Shown: positions 1 through 11,022 of the stretch, piece by piece | Layout of the letters: every line of letters begins with the position of its first letter | How positions within the stretch are numbered: the first letter of the stretch is position 1 | Assembly (NCBI GenBank): GCA_026982705.1 | Contig: JALSGP010000033.1 | Span: 62,001-126,000 of the forward strand | Direction of reading: 5' to 3' | Origin: Alphaproteobacteria bacterium | GTDB taxonomy: Bacteria; Pseudomonadota; Alphaproteobacteria; Geminicoccales; Geminicoccaceae | Length of the DNA stretch: 64,000 nt | Notes under the pieces: generated by a model | The model's database searches: none | What the model was told of the DNA's origin: nothing | What the model saw: the letters and a program-made list of their open reading frames with translations, nothing else | Made by a program: the position numbers and the translations under genes

Positions 1-909
1 GTCGAAGATGGCGCCGAAGATGATGTTGGCGTCCGGATCCACCTCCTCGCGGATGCGGTTCGCGGCCTCGTCCACCTCGAAGAGGGTGAGATCCTTGCCG
101 CCGGTGACGTTGATGAGGACGCCGCGCGCCCCCTTCATGGACACCTCGTCCAGCAGCGGATTGGAGATGGCCGCCTCCGCCGCCTCGATGGCGCGGCGCT
201 CGCCCTCCGCCTCGCCGGTGCCCATCATGGCCTTGCCCATCTCGCTCATCACCGTGCGGATGTCGGCGAAGTCGAGATTGATGAGGCCGGGCATGACGAT
301 GAGATCGGTGACGCCGCGCACGCCCATGTGCAGCACCTCGTCGGCCATGCGGAAGGCCTCGGCGAAGGTGGTGCGCTCGTTGGCGAGGCGGAACAGGTTC
401 TGGTTGGGGATGACGATGAGGGTGTCCACGTACTGCTGCAGCTCCTCGATCCCCGCCTCGGCGATGCGCATGCGCTGGGCGCCCTCGAAGTGGAAGGGCT
501 TGGTCACCACGCCGACGGTGAGGATGCCCTGTTCGCGGACGGCGCGGGCGATCACCGGGGCGGCCCCGGTGCCGGTGCCGCCGCCCATGCCGGCGGTGAT
601 GAAGACCATGTGGCTGCCCTGCAGGTGATCGAGGATCTCGTCCAGCGCCTCCTCGGCGGCGGCGCGGCCGATCTCGGGACGGGCGCCGGCCCCGAGGCCG
701 TGGGTGATGCTGGCGCCGAGCTGGACCTTGCGCTCGGCGAGGCAGTGGCCGAGGGCCTGGGCATCGGTGTTGCAGGCGACGAAGTCCACCCCCTCCAGAT
801 GGGCGGTGATCATGTTGTTGACGGCGTTGCCGCCGGCGCCGCCGACGCCGACCACGGTGATGCGCGGCTTGAGCTCGTGCGTGACGGGCATGGTGAGATT
901 GATGGTCAT
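1..909 (-). CDS. ftsZ: Cell division protein FtsZ (3' end outside window)
   Basis: Tubulin-like GTPase that polymerises into the Z ring at mid-cell. The first 303 codons are present; the remainder lies beyond base 1, so the missing C-terminal tail is only a window-edge effect. The ATG at 909 gives [15 protein letters not shown], then the nucleotide-binding start [15 protein letters not shown] (about residues 19-33). The tubulin signature GGGTGTG falls at about residues 108-115. A GGAGG ribosome site lies about ten bases upstream. It is the last gene of the division/wall cluster, 97 bases after ftsA. That is the widest gap within the cluster and leaves room for a promoter of its own, which I could not identify by eye. 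Confidence 0.97.
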   Translation of the reverse strand, partial: MTINLTMPVTHELKPRITVVGVGGAGGNAVNNMITAHLEGVDFVACNTDAQALGHCLAERKVQLGASITHGLGAGARPEIGRAAAEEALDEILDHLQGSHMVFITAGMGGGTGTGAAPVIARAVREQGILTVGVVTKPFHFEGAQRMRIAEAGIEELQQYVDTLIVIPNQNLFRLANERTTFAEAFRMADEVLHMGVRGVTDLIVMPGLINLDFADIRTVMSEMGKAMMGTGEAEGERRAIEAAEAAISNPLLDEVSMKGARGVLINVTGGKDLTLFEVDEAANRIREEVDPDANIIFGAIFD

Positions 910-1006
910 CCTTCCTCGCTCCTCCACTGCGCGTGCGACGCTCGCCTCGCGGCGATCCGACCGTGGGCAGGCGGCCGGTCGCCCGGGCCGGTTCTCCGGC
1001 TCCGCT

Positions 1007-2287
1007 TCAGGCGCGCCAGCCGAGCCAGCGGGTGAGCCGGGCCAGCCACCCGCCGCCTTCGGCGCGGTTCATATCATGCCACGAAAGTCCCCCGTCGTCT
1101 CCCACCGCCAGCGCCAGCGCACCGCTCGCCGCGGCGAAGCCGGGATCGTCCTCCACCCCGGCAGGGCCGAAGACCAGTCCGGCGCGGCCGCGGCGCACCG
1201 GCAGACCGAAGATCTCCTCCGCCGTCTCCGCGAGCCCGTCCAGCAGGCTGCCGCCGCCCGAGAGCACCACCGAGCGGGGCGGTCGGCCGTCGAAGAGGTC
1301 GCGCTGGGCCTCGATTCCCTTCTCGAGAAAGTCGAAGATCTCCTCCACCCGTGCCCGCAGGATGCGGGCGAGATCGGCGCGGGCCACGGTGGTCTCCACC
1401 TCGCCGCCCTCGGGCCCCGGCACCTCGATGCGGAGATCGCCGTCGCGGTGGCCGAGGCTGCCGTGGAGGGTCTTGAGACGTTCGGCCACGCGCGGCGAGG
1501 TGGAGAGACCGTAGGCGAGATCGGCCGTCAGATGGCGGCCGCCCCACGGGACGGTGTGGACGAACAGCAGACGGCCGTCGTGGAAGTGGGCCAGCGCCGT
1601 GGTGCCAGCGCCGAACTCGGCCACCAGCACGCCGCGCTCCAGCTCGTCCTCGCCGGCCACCGCCACGCCGGCGGCATAGGGGGCGGCGATCACGTCGGCC
1701 ACCTCCACGTGGCAGGCGGCCACCGCATCCACCACCGTCTCCACGGCGGCGGCCTCCGCCACCACCACCGTCGCCAGCAGATCGAGGCGCGTGCCGCGGG
1801 CGCCGCGGGGATCGCGCAGGGCCCTGCCGCCGTCCACCACCCCCTCCACCGGCACCGCGTGCAATGCCGTCTCTCCCGCGCGCAGGGCGATGCGGCGGGC
1901 CGCGTCGAGGGCGCGGCGGATGTGGGCCTCGCGCACGATGCCGCCCGGCACCTCCACCTCCACCCGCACCAGCCGCGAGCGCGGCCGGCCGGCGGAGGTC
2001 ACCACCACCACGCCGCGGATCTCCTCGCCCGCTTCCTCCTCCGCCGCCTGCAGGGTGGCGGCGAGGGCGGCGGCCGCCGCCTCGGGTTCGTCGACGGCCC
2101 CCGCGCGCATGCCGGCCGCCTCCCGGAGTCCGCGGCCCAGCAGGGCGAAGCCGCGCGACGGCCGCGGCCGGGCGAGGAAACAGGCGAAGCGGTCGGTCCC
2201 CACGTCCAGCACCGCGAGGGGTGTGGCGCGCAGGGGGGCCAACACCGTGCGTCCTCCCGCCTCGCCCGGCTCCACCACCGCGCTCAC
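1007..2287 (-). CDS. ftsA: Cell division protein FtsA
   Basis: Actin-like ATPase that tethers FtsZ filaments to the inner membrane and recruits later division proteins. The 426-residue length is normal for the family. It opens with an actin-type phosphate loop ([13 protein letters not shown], about residues 26-38), has an SHS2-like insertion, and a later ATPase motif reads [13 protein letters not shown]. The C-terminus [10 protein letters not shown] is a short amphipathic helix like the membrane-targeting helix of known FtsA proteins. The start is GTG at 2287, overlapping the ftsQ stop as GTGA, with GGGGAGGG just upstream inside ftsQ. It sits between ftsQ and ftsZ, as in most alphaproteobacteria. 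Confidence 0.96.
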   Translation of the reverse strand: MSAVVEPGEAGGRTVLAPLRATPLAVLDVGTDRFACFLARPRPSRGFALLGRGLREAAGMRAGAVDEPEAAAAALAATLQAAEEEAGEEIRGVVVVTSAGRPRSRLVRVEVEVPGGIVREAHIRRALDAARRIALRAGETALHAVPVEGVVDGGRALRDPRGARGTRLDLLATVVVAEAAAVETVVDAVAACHVEVADVIAAPYAAGVAVAGEDELERGVLVAEFGAGTTALAHFHDGRLLFVHTVPWGGRHLTADLAYGLSTSPRVAERLKTLHGSLGHRDGDLRIEVPGPEGGEVETTVARADLARILRARVEEIFDFLEKGIEAQRDLFDGRPPRSVVLSGGGSLLDGLAETAEEIFGLPVRRGRAGLVFGPAGVEDDPGFAAASGALALAVGDDGGLSWHDMNRAEGGGWLARLTRWLGWRA

Positions 2288-3114
2288 GACCGCACCCTCC
2301 CCGCCGCCGCCTCCACCGGCAGATCCGGCTGCACGGCGATCCAGCCGCCGTGGCGGAGATCGACGGCCCTCACCGCCCGCTCCAGCAGGCGGTGCCGCCG
2401 CTGGGCCGCGGCGAGACGCCCGAGCGCCGCCCGCACGTCCCGCTCCGGCAGCCGCACCTCGATCCCGTCCCGCAACTGCAGATTCCAGCGCCGTTCGCCG
2501 ACGCGCACCGCCCCCACCAGCCGTTCCGCGACGGTGGGGAAATCGGCGAGGACGGCCACCAGGGCGGGCCAGGCGGCGGGGGCGCCGGCGCCGGCGAGAC
2601 GCGGCAGATGGGCGAAGGCGGTCGGATCGGCGACGGGAATGGGCCGGCCGCCTTCGTCCAGCAGGTGCAGCCCGTCCGGGCCCCGCCAGAGGGCGGTGGG
2701 CGTGCGCTCCTCTATTTCAACTTCCAGTCGATCGGGGAGCAGTCTCCGGACCTCGGCGTCGGCAACCCAGGGAAGGGAATGCAACAGTCGTTCCGCCTGA
2801 CCGATATCAACTTCGAGTATATCCTTTCCATAGAAGGGCGCAAGCAGACGGCGCAGTTCGCCCAGGTCGGTGCGCACGGCGCCCCGCACCGCGATGGTCC
2901 GCACCGGCAGCGCCGGTTCCGCCATCAACGCCCGCTCCGCCACCCGCCAGGCCCGCTCGGCCAGCGACGGCCCCTCCGGCGGCAGCACCAACCCCGCCAG
3001 CGCCAGCGGGGCGAGGGCGAAGAGCGCGCGGGTGCCGGACCGCAGGCGGAGGCCGCGGCGCCGCGGGACATCCTGCAGGCGGGCCCGGGCCAGCATCGCG
3101 TTCACGGGTCGCAT
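2284..3114 (-). CDS. ftsQ: Cell division protein FtsQ
   Basis: Single-pass inner-membrane division protein linking early and late divisome parts through its periplasmic domains. The 276 residues comprise a short basic cytoplasmic tail, one membrane segment (about residues 28-45), a POTRA domain (starting near VRTIAVRGAVRTDLGELRR and ending near LEVEIEERTP), then the FtsQ beta domain. The ATG at 3114 overlaps the end of ddl by 13 bases. A second ATG six codons in (3096) is possible. The open frame continues far upstream, but that part is the shadow of ddl. Its TGA overlaps the ftsA GTG. Confidence 0.93.
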   Translation of the reverse strand: MRPVNAMLARARLQDVPRRRGLRLRSGTRALFALAPLALAGLVLPPEGPSLAERAWRVAERALMAEPALPVRTIAVRGAVRTDLGELRRLLAPFYGKDILEVDIGQAERLLHSLPWVADAEVRRLLPDRLEVEIEERTPTALWRGPDGLHLLDEGGRPIPVADPTAFAHLPRLAGAGAPAAWPALVAVLADFPTVAERLVGAVRVGERRWNLQLRDGIEVRLPERDVRAALGRLAAAQRRHRLLERAVRAVDLRHGGWIAVQPDLPVEAAAGRVRS

Positions 3115-4010
3115 CGCGCCATCTCCACCAGTCGCACCACCAGATCGCGGAAGGAGAGACCGCGGTGGGCGGCCTGCTCCGGCAGCAGCGAGGTGGGGGT
3201 CATGCCCGGCTGGGTGTTGACCTCCAGCAGCACCAGCCCCTCCTCGCCACGGTCCGGATCCCAGCGCAGATCGGCCCGGCTCACGCCGCGGCAGCCCAGC
3301 ACACGGTGAGCCTCGCGGGCGATCTCCAGCACCCGCCGGGTGACGGAGGCGGGAAGCGGCGCCGGCAGCAGGTGGCGCGAGCGGCCCGGCACGTATTTGG
3401 CGGCATAGTCGTAGAAGCCGTCGGCGGCGACGATCTCCGTCACCGCCAGCGGCTCGTCGTCCAGCACCGCACAGGTGAGCTCGCGTCCGGGCACGTAGCG
3501 CTCCACCAGCAGGCGCCGCGTCGCCGGCCAGTCCTCCGCCGCCAGCCGGACGAGGTCGGCTTCGTCGCGCACGATCACCACCCCGACGCTGGAGCCCTCG
3601 TCCTCCGGCTTGACCACGAAGGGCGGCGTCAGCGGCGGCGCCCGCCGCAGCTCCTCCGCCGTGCACACCCGCCCCTCGGCGACCGGCAGGCCCGCCGCCC
3701 GGAACAGCGTGCGGGCGGTGGGCTTGTGCATGGCCAGGGCCGAGGCGCGCACACCGGAATGCGTATAGGGGATGCCGAGGAGGTCGAGAAGCCCCTGCAC
3801 CCGTCCGTCCTCGCCCATGCGGCCGTGGAGGGCGTTGAACACCACGTCGGGCCGCAGCCTGTCGAGGACACGCGGCAGTTCGCGATCCACGTCGACGGTG
3901 GTGACGCGGTAGCCGGCCTCGGCCAGGGCGGCGGCGCAGGCGCGGCCGGAGACCAGGGACACCTCCCGCTCCGCCGACCAGCCGCCCATCAGCACCGCCA
4001 CGTGCTTCAA
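3102..4010 (-). CDS. ddl: D-alanine--D-alanine ligase
   Basis: Makes D-Ala-D-Ala from two D-alanines and ATP in the cytoplasm; MurF then adds the dipeptide to the peptidoglycan precursor. The 302-residue ATP-grasp enzyme starts KHVAVLMGGWSAEREVSLVS, the usual Ddl N-terminus. It has the ATP-grasp loop EDEGSSVGVV and the metal-site strand LEVNTQPGMTPTSLLPEQA near the end. I chose the TTG at 4010, which overlaps the murB stop (TTGA). GGAGG lies seven bases before it, and the resulting N-terminus matches the family exactly. A later GTG would remove the first conserved strand. Confidence 0.95.
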   Translation of the reverse strand: MKHVAVLMGGWSAEREVSLVSGRACAAALAEAGYRVTTVDVDRELPRVLDRLRPDVVFNALHGRMGEDGRVQGLLDLLGIPYTHSGVRASALAMHKPTARTLFRAAGLPVAEGRVCTAEELRRAPPLTPPFVVKPEDEGSSVGVVIVRDEADLVRLAAEDWPATRRLLVERYVPGRELTCAVLDDEPLAVTEIVAADGFYDYAAKYVPGRSRHLLPAPLPASVTRRVLEIAREAHRVLGCRGVSRADLRWDPDRGEEGLVLLEVNTQPGMTPTSLLPEQAAHRGLSFRDLVVRLVEMARCDP

Positions 4011-4915
4011 AGCTCCGCCTCCGCCGGCCGCGGCCGCCCCATCCGGAGGATCTCCCACTCCAGCCACACGCCGCTTGTGGCGTACACCCGCCGCCGCACC
4101 GTCTCGCCCAGCGCCTCCAGCTCCGCCGCCGTGGCCCCGCCGAGATTGATCAGGAAGTTGCAGTGCTTCTCCGACACCATCGCCCGCCCCAGCCGCAGGC
4201 CGCGGCAGCCGGCCCGGTCGACGAGCCGCCACGCCTTCGCGCCGGGCGGGTTCTTGAAGGTACTGCCGCCGGTGGCGACGTGGAGGGGCTGGCTGCGGGC
4301 CCGTTCCGCCCGGATGGCCTCCATGTGCCGGCGGATGGCGAGGGGATCGCCCGCGACGGGACGGAAGGCCGCCCGCAGCACGATCCAGCCCTCGGGCAGA
4401 TCGCTGTGGCGGTAGGCGAGGCCCAGCTCGTCGCGGGAGAGCCGGTGACGCCGTCCCTCCGGGTCCATGGCCTCCACCCACACCAGCCGGTCCGCCGTCT
4501 CGCCGCCGAAGGCGCCGGCGTTCATGCGCACCGCGCCGCCGATGGTGCCGGGGATGCCCACCATGAACTCGAGGCCGGAGAGCCCCGCCGCGGCCGCCAC
4601 CCGCGCCACCCGCCGGTCGCTGGCGCCGCCGCCGGCCACCAGCAGTCCGTCCACCACCGCCACTCCGGCGAGCGGTCCGGTGAGCCGCACCACCAGCGCG
4701 TCCAGCCCGCCGTCGCGGATCAGCACGTTGGAGGCGACGCCCAGCGGGATCACCGGGAGTTCGGGCGGCCGCGCGGCGAGGACGGCGGCCAGCTCGTCCT
4801 CGTCGGCGGGCGTGAACCACCAGCGCGCCGGGCCGCCGACCCGCAGCCAAGTGCGGGGGGCCAGCGGCAGATCGCGGCGGAGACGGCCGCGGACCGGCGG
4901 CGGGTCCCATCTCAC
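4007..4915 (-). CDS. murB: UDP-N-acetylenolpyruvoylglucosamine reductase MurB
   Basis: FAD- and NADPH-dependent reduction of UDP-GlcNAc-enolpyruvate to UDP-MurNAc, the second committed step of peptidoglycan synthesis. The 302 residues show the FAD-binding region (LPVIPLGVASNVLIRDGG) and GIPGTIGGAVRMNAGA. The TGGSTFKNP block and the C-terminal MVSEKHCNFLIN are typical of the shorter type II MurB. The GTG at 4915 overlaps the murC stop as GTGA, with GGAGG seven bases upstream. The much longer open frame on this strand is a shadow of murC and murG. Position between murC and ddl is the usual alphaproteobacterial order. Confidence 0.95.
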   Translation of the reverse strand: MRWDPPPVRGRLRRDLPLAPRTWLRVGGPARWWFTPADEDELAAVLAARPPELPVIPLGVASNVLIRDGGLDALVVRLTGPLAGVAVVDGLLVAGGGASDRRVARVAAAAGLSGLEFMVGIPGTIGGAVRMNAGAFGGETADRLVWVEAMDPEGRRHRLSRDELGLAYRHSDLPEGWIVLRAAFRPVAGDPLAIRRHMEAIRAERARSQPLHVATGGSTFKNPPGAKAWRLVDRAGCRGLRLGRAMVSEKHCNFLINLGGATAAELEALGETVRRRVYATSGVWLEWEILRMGRPRPAEAEL

Positions 4916-6336
4916 CGCTCCACCTCCACCCCGCGGCGGCGGGCCAGCGCCTCCGGCAGCGCCCGCGCCCAGCGGGTGATGCTGCCGGCACCGAGGCAGA
5001 CCACGAGATCGCCGGGAGCGGCGAGGCGGTCCAGAAGCGGCGCCAGCTCCGTCTCGTCGTCGATGCGGTGGACCTCCCGCTGGCCCTGGGCCCGCAGTCC
5101 CTCCACCAGGGCCGCGTGGTCGATGCCGGGAATCGGCGCCTCGCCGGCCGGATAGACGGGGGCGACGATCACCACGTCGGCGTCCACGAAGGCACCGCAG
5201 AACTCGTCGAAGAGATCCCGCAGGCGGGTGTAGCGGTGGGGCTGCACCACGGCGAGGACGCGGCCGGCCCCCGCCGCCCGCGCGGTGGCGAGGACGTGGC
5301 GGATCTCGGTGGGATGGTGGCCGTAGTCGTCGACGACGGTGATGCCGTCCACCCGGCCCACCCGGGTGAAGCGGCGCTGGACGCCGCGCAGACCCGCCAG
5401 CGCCCGCCGCACCACCGCGAAGTCGATGGCGAGCTCGCGGGCGAGGGCGAAGGCCACCAGCGCGTTCTGCACATTGTGGCGGCCGGGCAGCGCCAGCTCC
5501 ACCCCGGCCACCCGCACCTCGCCCGCTCCCGTGCGCACCACCACGTCGAAGCGCTCGCGGAGATCCGCACCGAGGCGCGGATCGACGGCCCGCACGTCGG
5601 CCTGGGGATTGAAGCCGTAGGTGACCACGCGGCGGTCGCGGATGCGGGCGCGCAGCCGCCGGACCGCCGGATGGTCGCCGCACAGCACGGCGAAGCCGTA
5701 GAAGGGCAGGCGCTCCACGAACTCGCGGAAGCCCTCCTCCAGGCGCGCCGTGTCGCCCCAGTGGTCCAGATGCTCGGGGTCGATGTTGGTGACGACGCCG
5801 ACGGTGGCGGGCAGGCGCAGCAGCGAGCCGTCGCTCTCGTCGGCCTCCACCACCATCCAGTGGCCGCGGCCGATGCGGACGTTGCTGCCCCAGGCGTTGA
5901 CGATGCCGCCGTTGACCACGGTGGGGTCGAGGCCGGCCTCCTCGAAGAGCGCCCCGACGATGGCGGTGGTGGTGGTCTTGCCGTGGGTGCCGGCCACCGC
6001 CACCGACCAGCGGAAGCGCATCAGCTCGCCCAGCATCTCGGCGCGGCGGAGGACGGGGATGCCGCGGGCGCGCGCCGCCACCAGCTCCGGATTGTCGGCG
6101 GCCACCGCCGAGGAATGGACCACCACCCGCGCCCGTCCGAGGTTCTCGGCCCGGTGGCCGATGTGGACGGGGATGCCCCGCCGTCGCAGGCGTCGGACGT
6201 TGGCGTTCTCGGCGATGTCCGAGCCCTGCACCGGATGACCCTGCTGCGCCAGGAGTTCGGCGATGCCGCTCATGCCGATGCCGCCGATGCCCACCAGATG
6301 GACGGGACCGATCTCGAAGGGGGCGAGACGGTTCAC
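4912..6336 (-). CDS. murC: UDP-N-acetylmuramate--L-alanine ligase MurC
   Basis: ATP-dependent ligase adding L-alanine to UDP-MurNAc in the cytoplasm. The 474 residues begin with the UDP-binding Rossmann region (HLVGIGGIGMSGIAELL), followed by the Mur-ligase ATP loop AGTHGKTTTTA (about residues 110-120). The central-domain motif VTNIDPEHLDHWG and the C-terminal VVDDYGHHPTEI come later. The GTG at 6336 forms a GTGA overlap with murG and has GGGAGGG six bases before it. Upstream in-frame sequence belongs to murG read in another frame. All three Mur-ligase domains are intact. Confidence 0.97.
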   Translation of the reverse strand: MNRLAPFEIGPVHLVGIGGIGMSGIAELLAQQGHPVQGSDIAENANVRRLRRRGIPVHIGHRAENLGRARVVVHSSAVAADNPELVAARARGIPVLRRAEMLGELMRFRWSVAVAGTHGKTTTTAIVGALFEEAGLDPTVVNGGIVNAWGSNVRIGRGHWMVVEADESDGSLLRLPATVGVVTNIDPEHLDHWGDTARLEEGFREFVERLPFYGFAVLCGDHPAVRRLRARIRDRRVVTYGFNPQADVRAVDPRLGADLRERFDVVVRTGAGEVRVAGVELALPGRHNVQNALVAFALARELAIDFAVVRRALAGLRGVQRRFTRVGRVDGITVVDDYGHHPTEIRHVLATARAAGAGRVLAVVQPHRYTRLRDLFDEFCGAFVDADVVIVAPVYPAGEAPIPGIDHAALVEGLRAQGQREVHRIDDETELAPLLDRLAAPGDLVVCLGAGSITRWARALPEALARRRGVEVER

Positions 6337-7415
6337 GGCGCACCCTCCCGGGCGAGGCGGAGGAGATGGTCGGCGATGTGGCGGGCGGCGTCGGGTCGGG
6401 CGAGGGCGGCCATGGCCTGCCGCATGGCGGCGCGCCGCCCCTCGTCCAGAAGGAGGTCCCCGAGAACGGCGGCGAGCCGTTCCGGCGTGGCCTCCTCCTG
6501 ATCCACCGACACCGCCGCTCCGGCGGCCGCCACCCGTCGGGCATTGGCCCGCTGGTGGTCGTCGGCGGCATGGGGATAGGGGACCAGCACCGCCGGCACG
6601 CCGGCCGCCGCCAGCTCCGCCAGGGTGGAGGCGCCGGCCCGGGCCAACACCAGATCGGCGGCGGCGAGGCGGCGGTCCAGATCCTCGAAGAAGGGCCGGA
6701 TCTCGGCCGCGGCCACGAGGTCGGCGAGGCGTGCGCGCACCGTCTCCACCTGTTCCGCCCGCACCTGCATCCACAGGACGAGCCGGTGGCGCAGCCCTTC
6801 CGGAAGCCGCGCCAGCGCCCCCGGGACCCGTTCGCCGAACACCCGCGCGCCCTGACTGCCACCGGTCACCAGCAGCACCGGGCCGCCGGCTCCCGCGCGG
6901 GGGCGCGGGCCGTCGGTGCGGAAGCCGGGGCGCACCGGATTGCCGGTCACCACCGTCGCCACTCCCGCCGGCACCCGCTCGGTGTCGGCGAAGGCGAGGG
7001 CGAGGAGGCGGGCGCCTCGGGCGGCGAGGCGGTTGACCCGGCCGAGGACGGCGTTCTGCTCGTGCAGCAGCAGCGGCAGTCGCCGGAGCCGCGCCGCCAG
7101 CCACACCGGCACGGTGGCGTAGCCGCCGAAGAGGCCGGCCACCCGGGGGCGGATCGTGGCGAGGATCCGTCGCGCCTCACGGAGGCCGGCCGCGAGTTCC
7201 ACGAGGGCCGAGAGGCGCGTGGCGAGGGGTCCGGCCGGGCTCGCCGCCCGCACGGTGCGGTGGGGGCGTCCGGGTGGCAACCAGCGGGCGCCGCGGGCGT
7301 CGGTGACGAAGACGCTCTCGACGCCGCGCCGGGCCAGCTCCTCCGCCACGGCCAGCGCCGGGAAGACGTGACCGCCGGTGCCGCCCGCCGCCAACAGCAC
7401 GGGTCCCGCGTTCAC
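6333..7415 (-). CDS. murG: Lipid II synthase MurG (GlcNAc transferase)
   Basis: Membrane-associated glycosyltransferase that adds GlcNAc from UDP-GlcNAc to lipid I, making lipid II. The 360 residues start VLLAAGGTGGHVFPALA, the glycine-rich acceptor-site loop. They contain LHEQNAVLGRVNR and the donor-site region VLVTGGSQGARVF, then RAGASTLAELAAAGVPAVLVPYP spread over the nucleotide-binding domain. The GTG at 7415 overlaps the ftsW stop (GTGA), with GGAGG seven bases upstream. It is co-transcribed with ftsW and murC. Confidence 0.97.
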   Translation of the reverse strand: MNAGPVLLAAGGTGGHVFPALAVAEELARRGVESVFVTDARGARWLPPGRPHRTVRAASPAGPLATRLSALVELAAGLREARRILATIRPRVAGLFGGYATVPVWLAARLRRLPLLLHEQNAVLGRVNRLAARGARLLALAFADTERVPAGVATVVTGNPVRPGFRTDGPRPRAGAGGPVLLVTGGSQGARVFGERVPGALARLPEGLRHRLVLWMQVRAEQVETVRARLADLVAAAEIRPFFEDLDRRLAAADLVLARAGASTLAELAAAGVPAVLVPYPHAADDHQRANARRVAAAGAAVSVDQEEATPERLAAVLGDLLLDEGRRAAMRQAMAALARPDAARHIADHLLRLAREGAP

Positions 7416-8524
7416 GGCACGTCCTCCAGCCGCACGTCGCGCCGGCTCAGGGCCAGCATCATCCCCACCCCCAGCGAGAGGGCCAGCAGCGAGGAGCCGC
7501 CGTAGCTGACGAAGGGCAGGGTCATGCCCTTGGTGGGCAGCAGATCGAGATTGACGCCCATGTTCACCACCGCCTGCAGGCCGAACTGGGCGAGGAGACC
7601 GGTGCCGGCCAGCAGCACGAAACGGCAGTGCGCCTCCAGCAGGCGCGAGAGGGTGCGCAGCACCACGAAGGCGAAGATGCCCAGCACCACGAGGCAGAGC
7701 AGGATGCCGAACTCCTCGGCCATGGTGGCGAAGACGAAGTCGGCGTGGGCCTCGGGGAGATAGTACTTGACCTCGCCGGCGCCGGGGCCGCGGCCGAAGA
7801 GACCGCCGGAGACGATGGCCGCCAGGGCCGCCTCCACCTGATAGGGTTCGGCGGCGGGATCCAGGAAGGCGTCGATGCGCCGGCGCACATGATCGAAGGC
7901 GAGATAGGCGCCGGCGAGGCCGAGGCCGCCGCCGGCGGCCAGGAGGCCGATCCAAAACCAGCCGAGGCCGGCCGCGAAGAGCTGGACGGCGAAGGCGGCC
8001 ACCACCACCGCCGCCGTGCCCAGATCCGGCTGCAGCACCAGCAGCGTCACCAGCACCGCCACCGGCAGTGCCGCCGCCGGCAGGCCGGAGAGCCCCGGCC
8101 GGCGCGCCAGCAGCCAGCCCGCCACCACCGCCACCGCCGGCTTCGCGAACTCGCTGGGCTGCAGGCTCACCCCGGCGAGGGACAGCCAGCGGCGCGCACC
8201 CTTGATCTCCGCGCCCACCAGCAGCGTCGCCGCCACCAGCGGCAGGGCGACGGTGGCCATCAGCACGGCGAGGCGCAGCACCGTGCGCGGACCGGCGAGG
8301 GAGGTGGCCACCAGCAGCAGCCAGGCCGGCACCAGGAAGACCAGGAACTTGCGCACGAAGTGGAGCTGGTCGTAGCCGAGCCGCTCGGCCACCGGCGGGC
8401 TCGCCGCGAAGGCCATCACCACCCCCACCAGCGAGAGGAACAGCAGCGCGCCGAGGCTGGGCCGATCCAGGGTCCACCACCAGCGGCCGAGGGCGCTGCG
8501 ATCGGTGCGGGCGAGGGGTGTCAC
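7412..8524 (-). CDS. ftsW: SEDS peptidoglycan polymerase FtsW
   Basis: Polytopic membrane protein of the SEDS family; with its partner FtsI it polymerises septal peptidoglycan from lipid II. The 370 residues contain about ten hydrophobic segments. SEDS signatures present are SLQPSEFAKP, LQPDLGTA, the periplasmic EAHADFVFATMAEEFG with the catalytic-region aspartate, and the C-terminal LPFVSYGGSSL. The start is GTG at 8524, overlapping the murD stop as GTGA, with GGGGAG just upstream. Confidence 0.96.
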   Translation of the reverse strand: MTPLARTDRSALGRWWWTLDRPSLGALLFLSLVGVVMAFAASPPVAERLGYDQLHFVRKFLVFLVPAWLLLVATSLAGPRTVLRLAVLMATVALPLVAATLLVGAEIKGARRWLSLAGVSLQPSEFAKPAVAVVAGWLLARRPGLSGLPAAALPVAVLVTLLVLQPDLGTAAVVVAAFAVQLFAAGLGWFWIGLLAAGGGLGLAGAYLAFDHVRRRIDAFLDPAAEPYQVEAALAAIVSGGLFGRGPGAGEVKYYLPEAHADFVFATMAEEFGILLCLVVLGIFAFVVLRTLSRLLEAHCRFVLLAGTGLLAQFGLQAVVNMGVNLDLLPTKGMTLPFVSYGGSSLLALSLGVGMMLALSRRDVRLEDVP

Positions 8525-9894
8525 GGCACGGTCTCCCCGTGGCGCAGGGATTCCACCGCCGCGGCGAAGGCGCGACCGCGGGCGGCGTAGTCCGGGAACT
8601 GGTCGAAGCTGGCGCAGGCGGGTGCCAGCAGCACCACCGGCTGCGGCGCCGGATCGGCGCGGGCGGCGGCGAAGGCCTCGGCCACCGCCCGCTCCAGCGT
8701 ACCGCAGTGGCGGCAGGGGACGAGGTCGCGGAAGGTGGCGACGAGTTCCGCCGCCGCCTCACCGACGGCGTAGAGGCCGCGGAGGGCGGGCGCGAAACGG
8801 CGCAGGGACGCGAAGCCGCCGGGCTTGGGACGGCCGCCGGCGATCCAGTGGATCGCCTCGAAACAGGCGAGACTGCGGGCGGCCGCCTCGGGATTGGTGG
8901 CCTTGCTGTCGTCGACGAAACGCACGCGGCCGATCCGCGCGATCTCGCACATGCGGTGGGGCAGGCCGGGAAAGTCGGCGAGCCCCGCCGCGGCCACGTC
9001 CGGTGCGAGGCCGAGGGCACGGACGGCGGCATAGGCGAGGGCGGCGTTCTGATGGTTGTGGCGGCCGCGGAGGGTGGCCAGGGCGCGGAGATCGGCCACC
9101 GTCCGCCCCGCCTCCCGGAGCCGGCCGTGGTCCACGGTCACCTCGGCCGGCGCGCCCCTCACCGAGACCCGCACCACCCGCCAGCCGCGCGCGACCAGCT
9201 CGCGGGCGAGGGCGGCGGAGGTGGGATCGTCCACCGCCACCACCGCCCGCGCGTCGGGGAGCGGTGTGCCGAACAGACGGCGCTTGGCGGCGAGATAGGT
9301 CCCGAGGTCGCCGTGGCGGTCGAGATGGTCGGGAGCGAAATTGGTCCACACCGCCACCCGCGGGCGCAGATCGCCGACCAGCTCGAGCTGGAAGCTGGAG
9401 AGTTCCACCACCGCCACCGCCGCCGCGTCGGGCTCCCCCGCCAGCACCGGCACCCCGATGTTGCCCAGCGCCTCGGCCGCCTGGCCCGCCCGCCGCAGCA
9501 GATGGGCGACGAGGGCGGTGGTGGTGGACTTGCCGTTGGTGCCGGTGACGCCGACGAGGGTGCGATCGGGCGCGGCGTCGCGGAAGAGCTGGACGTCGAC
9601 GGTGAGCGGAACGCCCGCCCGGCGCGCCGCCGCCACCAGCGGATGCACCCGCGGTCCCGCCGCCGGCACCCCCGGACTCACCACCAGCAGGTCCAGCCCC
9701 GTCACCGCCGCCTGGGCGTCCCCGGCGTCGCCCGCGACGGCGCCGAGACGCACCGCCTCGGCGAGGGCGTCCCCGCGGTCGTCGAAGGCCACCACGACGG
9801 CCCCGCGGGCGCGCAGCCAGCGGACGGCGGCGCGGCCGCTGCGGCCGATGCCGAGAACGCCCACACGGCGGTCGTGGAGCTCCCGCGGATCCAC
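8521..9894 (-). CDS. murD: UDP-N-acetylmuramoylalanine--D-glutamate ligase MurD
   Basis: Adds D-glutamate to UDP-MurNAc-L-Ala using ATP. The 457 residues begin with a Rossmann-type fold (VGVLGIGRSGRAAVRWL) and have the ATP loop GVTGTNGKSTTTALV (about residues 108-122). NFAPDHLDRHG, the substrate lysine region and VDDSKATNPEAA are also present. The GTG at 9894 is preferred: GAGG lies about ten bases upstream and the protein then starts just before the Rossmann strand. It lies five bases after the mraY stop. The long N-terminal extension of the open frame is a shadow of mraY. Confidence 0.95.
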   Translation of the reverse strand: MDPRELHDRRVGVLGIGRSGRAAVRWLRARGAVVVAFDDRGDALAEAVRLGAVAGDAGDAQAAVTGLDLLVVSPGVPAAGPRVHPLVAAARRAGVPLTVDVQLFRDAAPDRTLVGVTGTNGKSTTTALVAHLLRRAGQAAEALGNIGVPVLAGEPDAAAVAVVELSSFQLELVGDLRPRVAVWTNFAPDHLDRHGDLGTYLAAKRRLFGTPLPDARAVVAVDDPTSAALARELVARGWRVVRVSVRGAPAEVTVDHGRLREAGRTVADLRALATLRGRHNHQNAALAYAAVRALGLAPDVAAAGLADFPGLPHRMCEIARIGRVRFVDDSKATNPEAAARSLACFEAIHWIAGGRPKPGGFASLRRFAPALRGLYAVGEAAAELVATFRDLVPCRHCGTLERAVAEAFAAARADPAPQPVVLLAPACASFDQFPDYAARGRAFAAAVESLRHGETVP

Positions 9895-9899
9895 GGCGG

Positions 9900-11018
<1,119 letters not shown>

Positions 11019-11022
11019 CCGC

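Noticed and set aside
704-4415. Long plus-strand open frames (up to 874 codons) across the ftsA-ftsQ-ddl region
   Set aside because: They are antisense to well-supported cell-division and wall genes and encode His/Arg/Gly/Pro-rich sequence without motifs, as expected in very GC-rich DNA.
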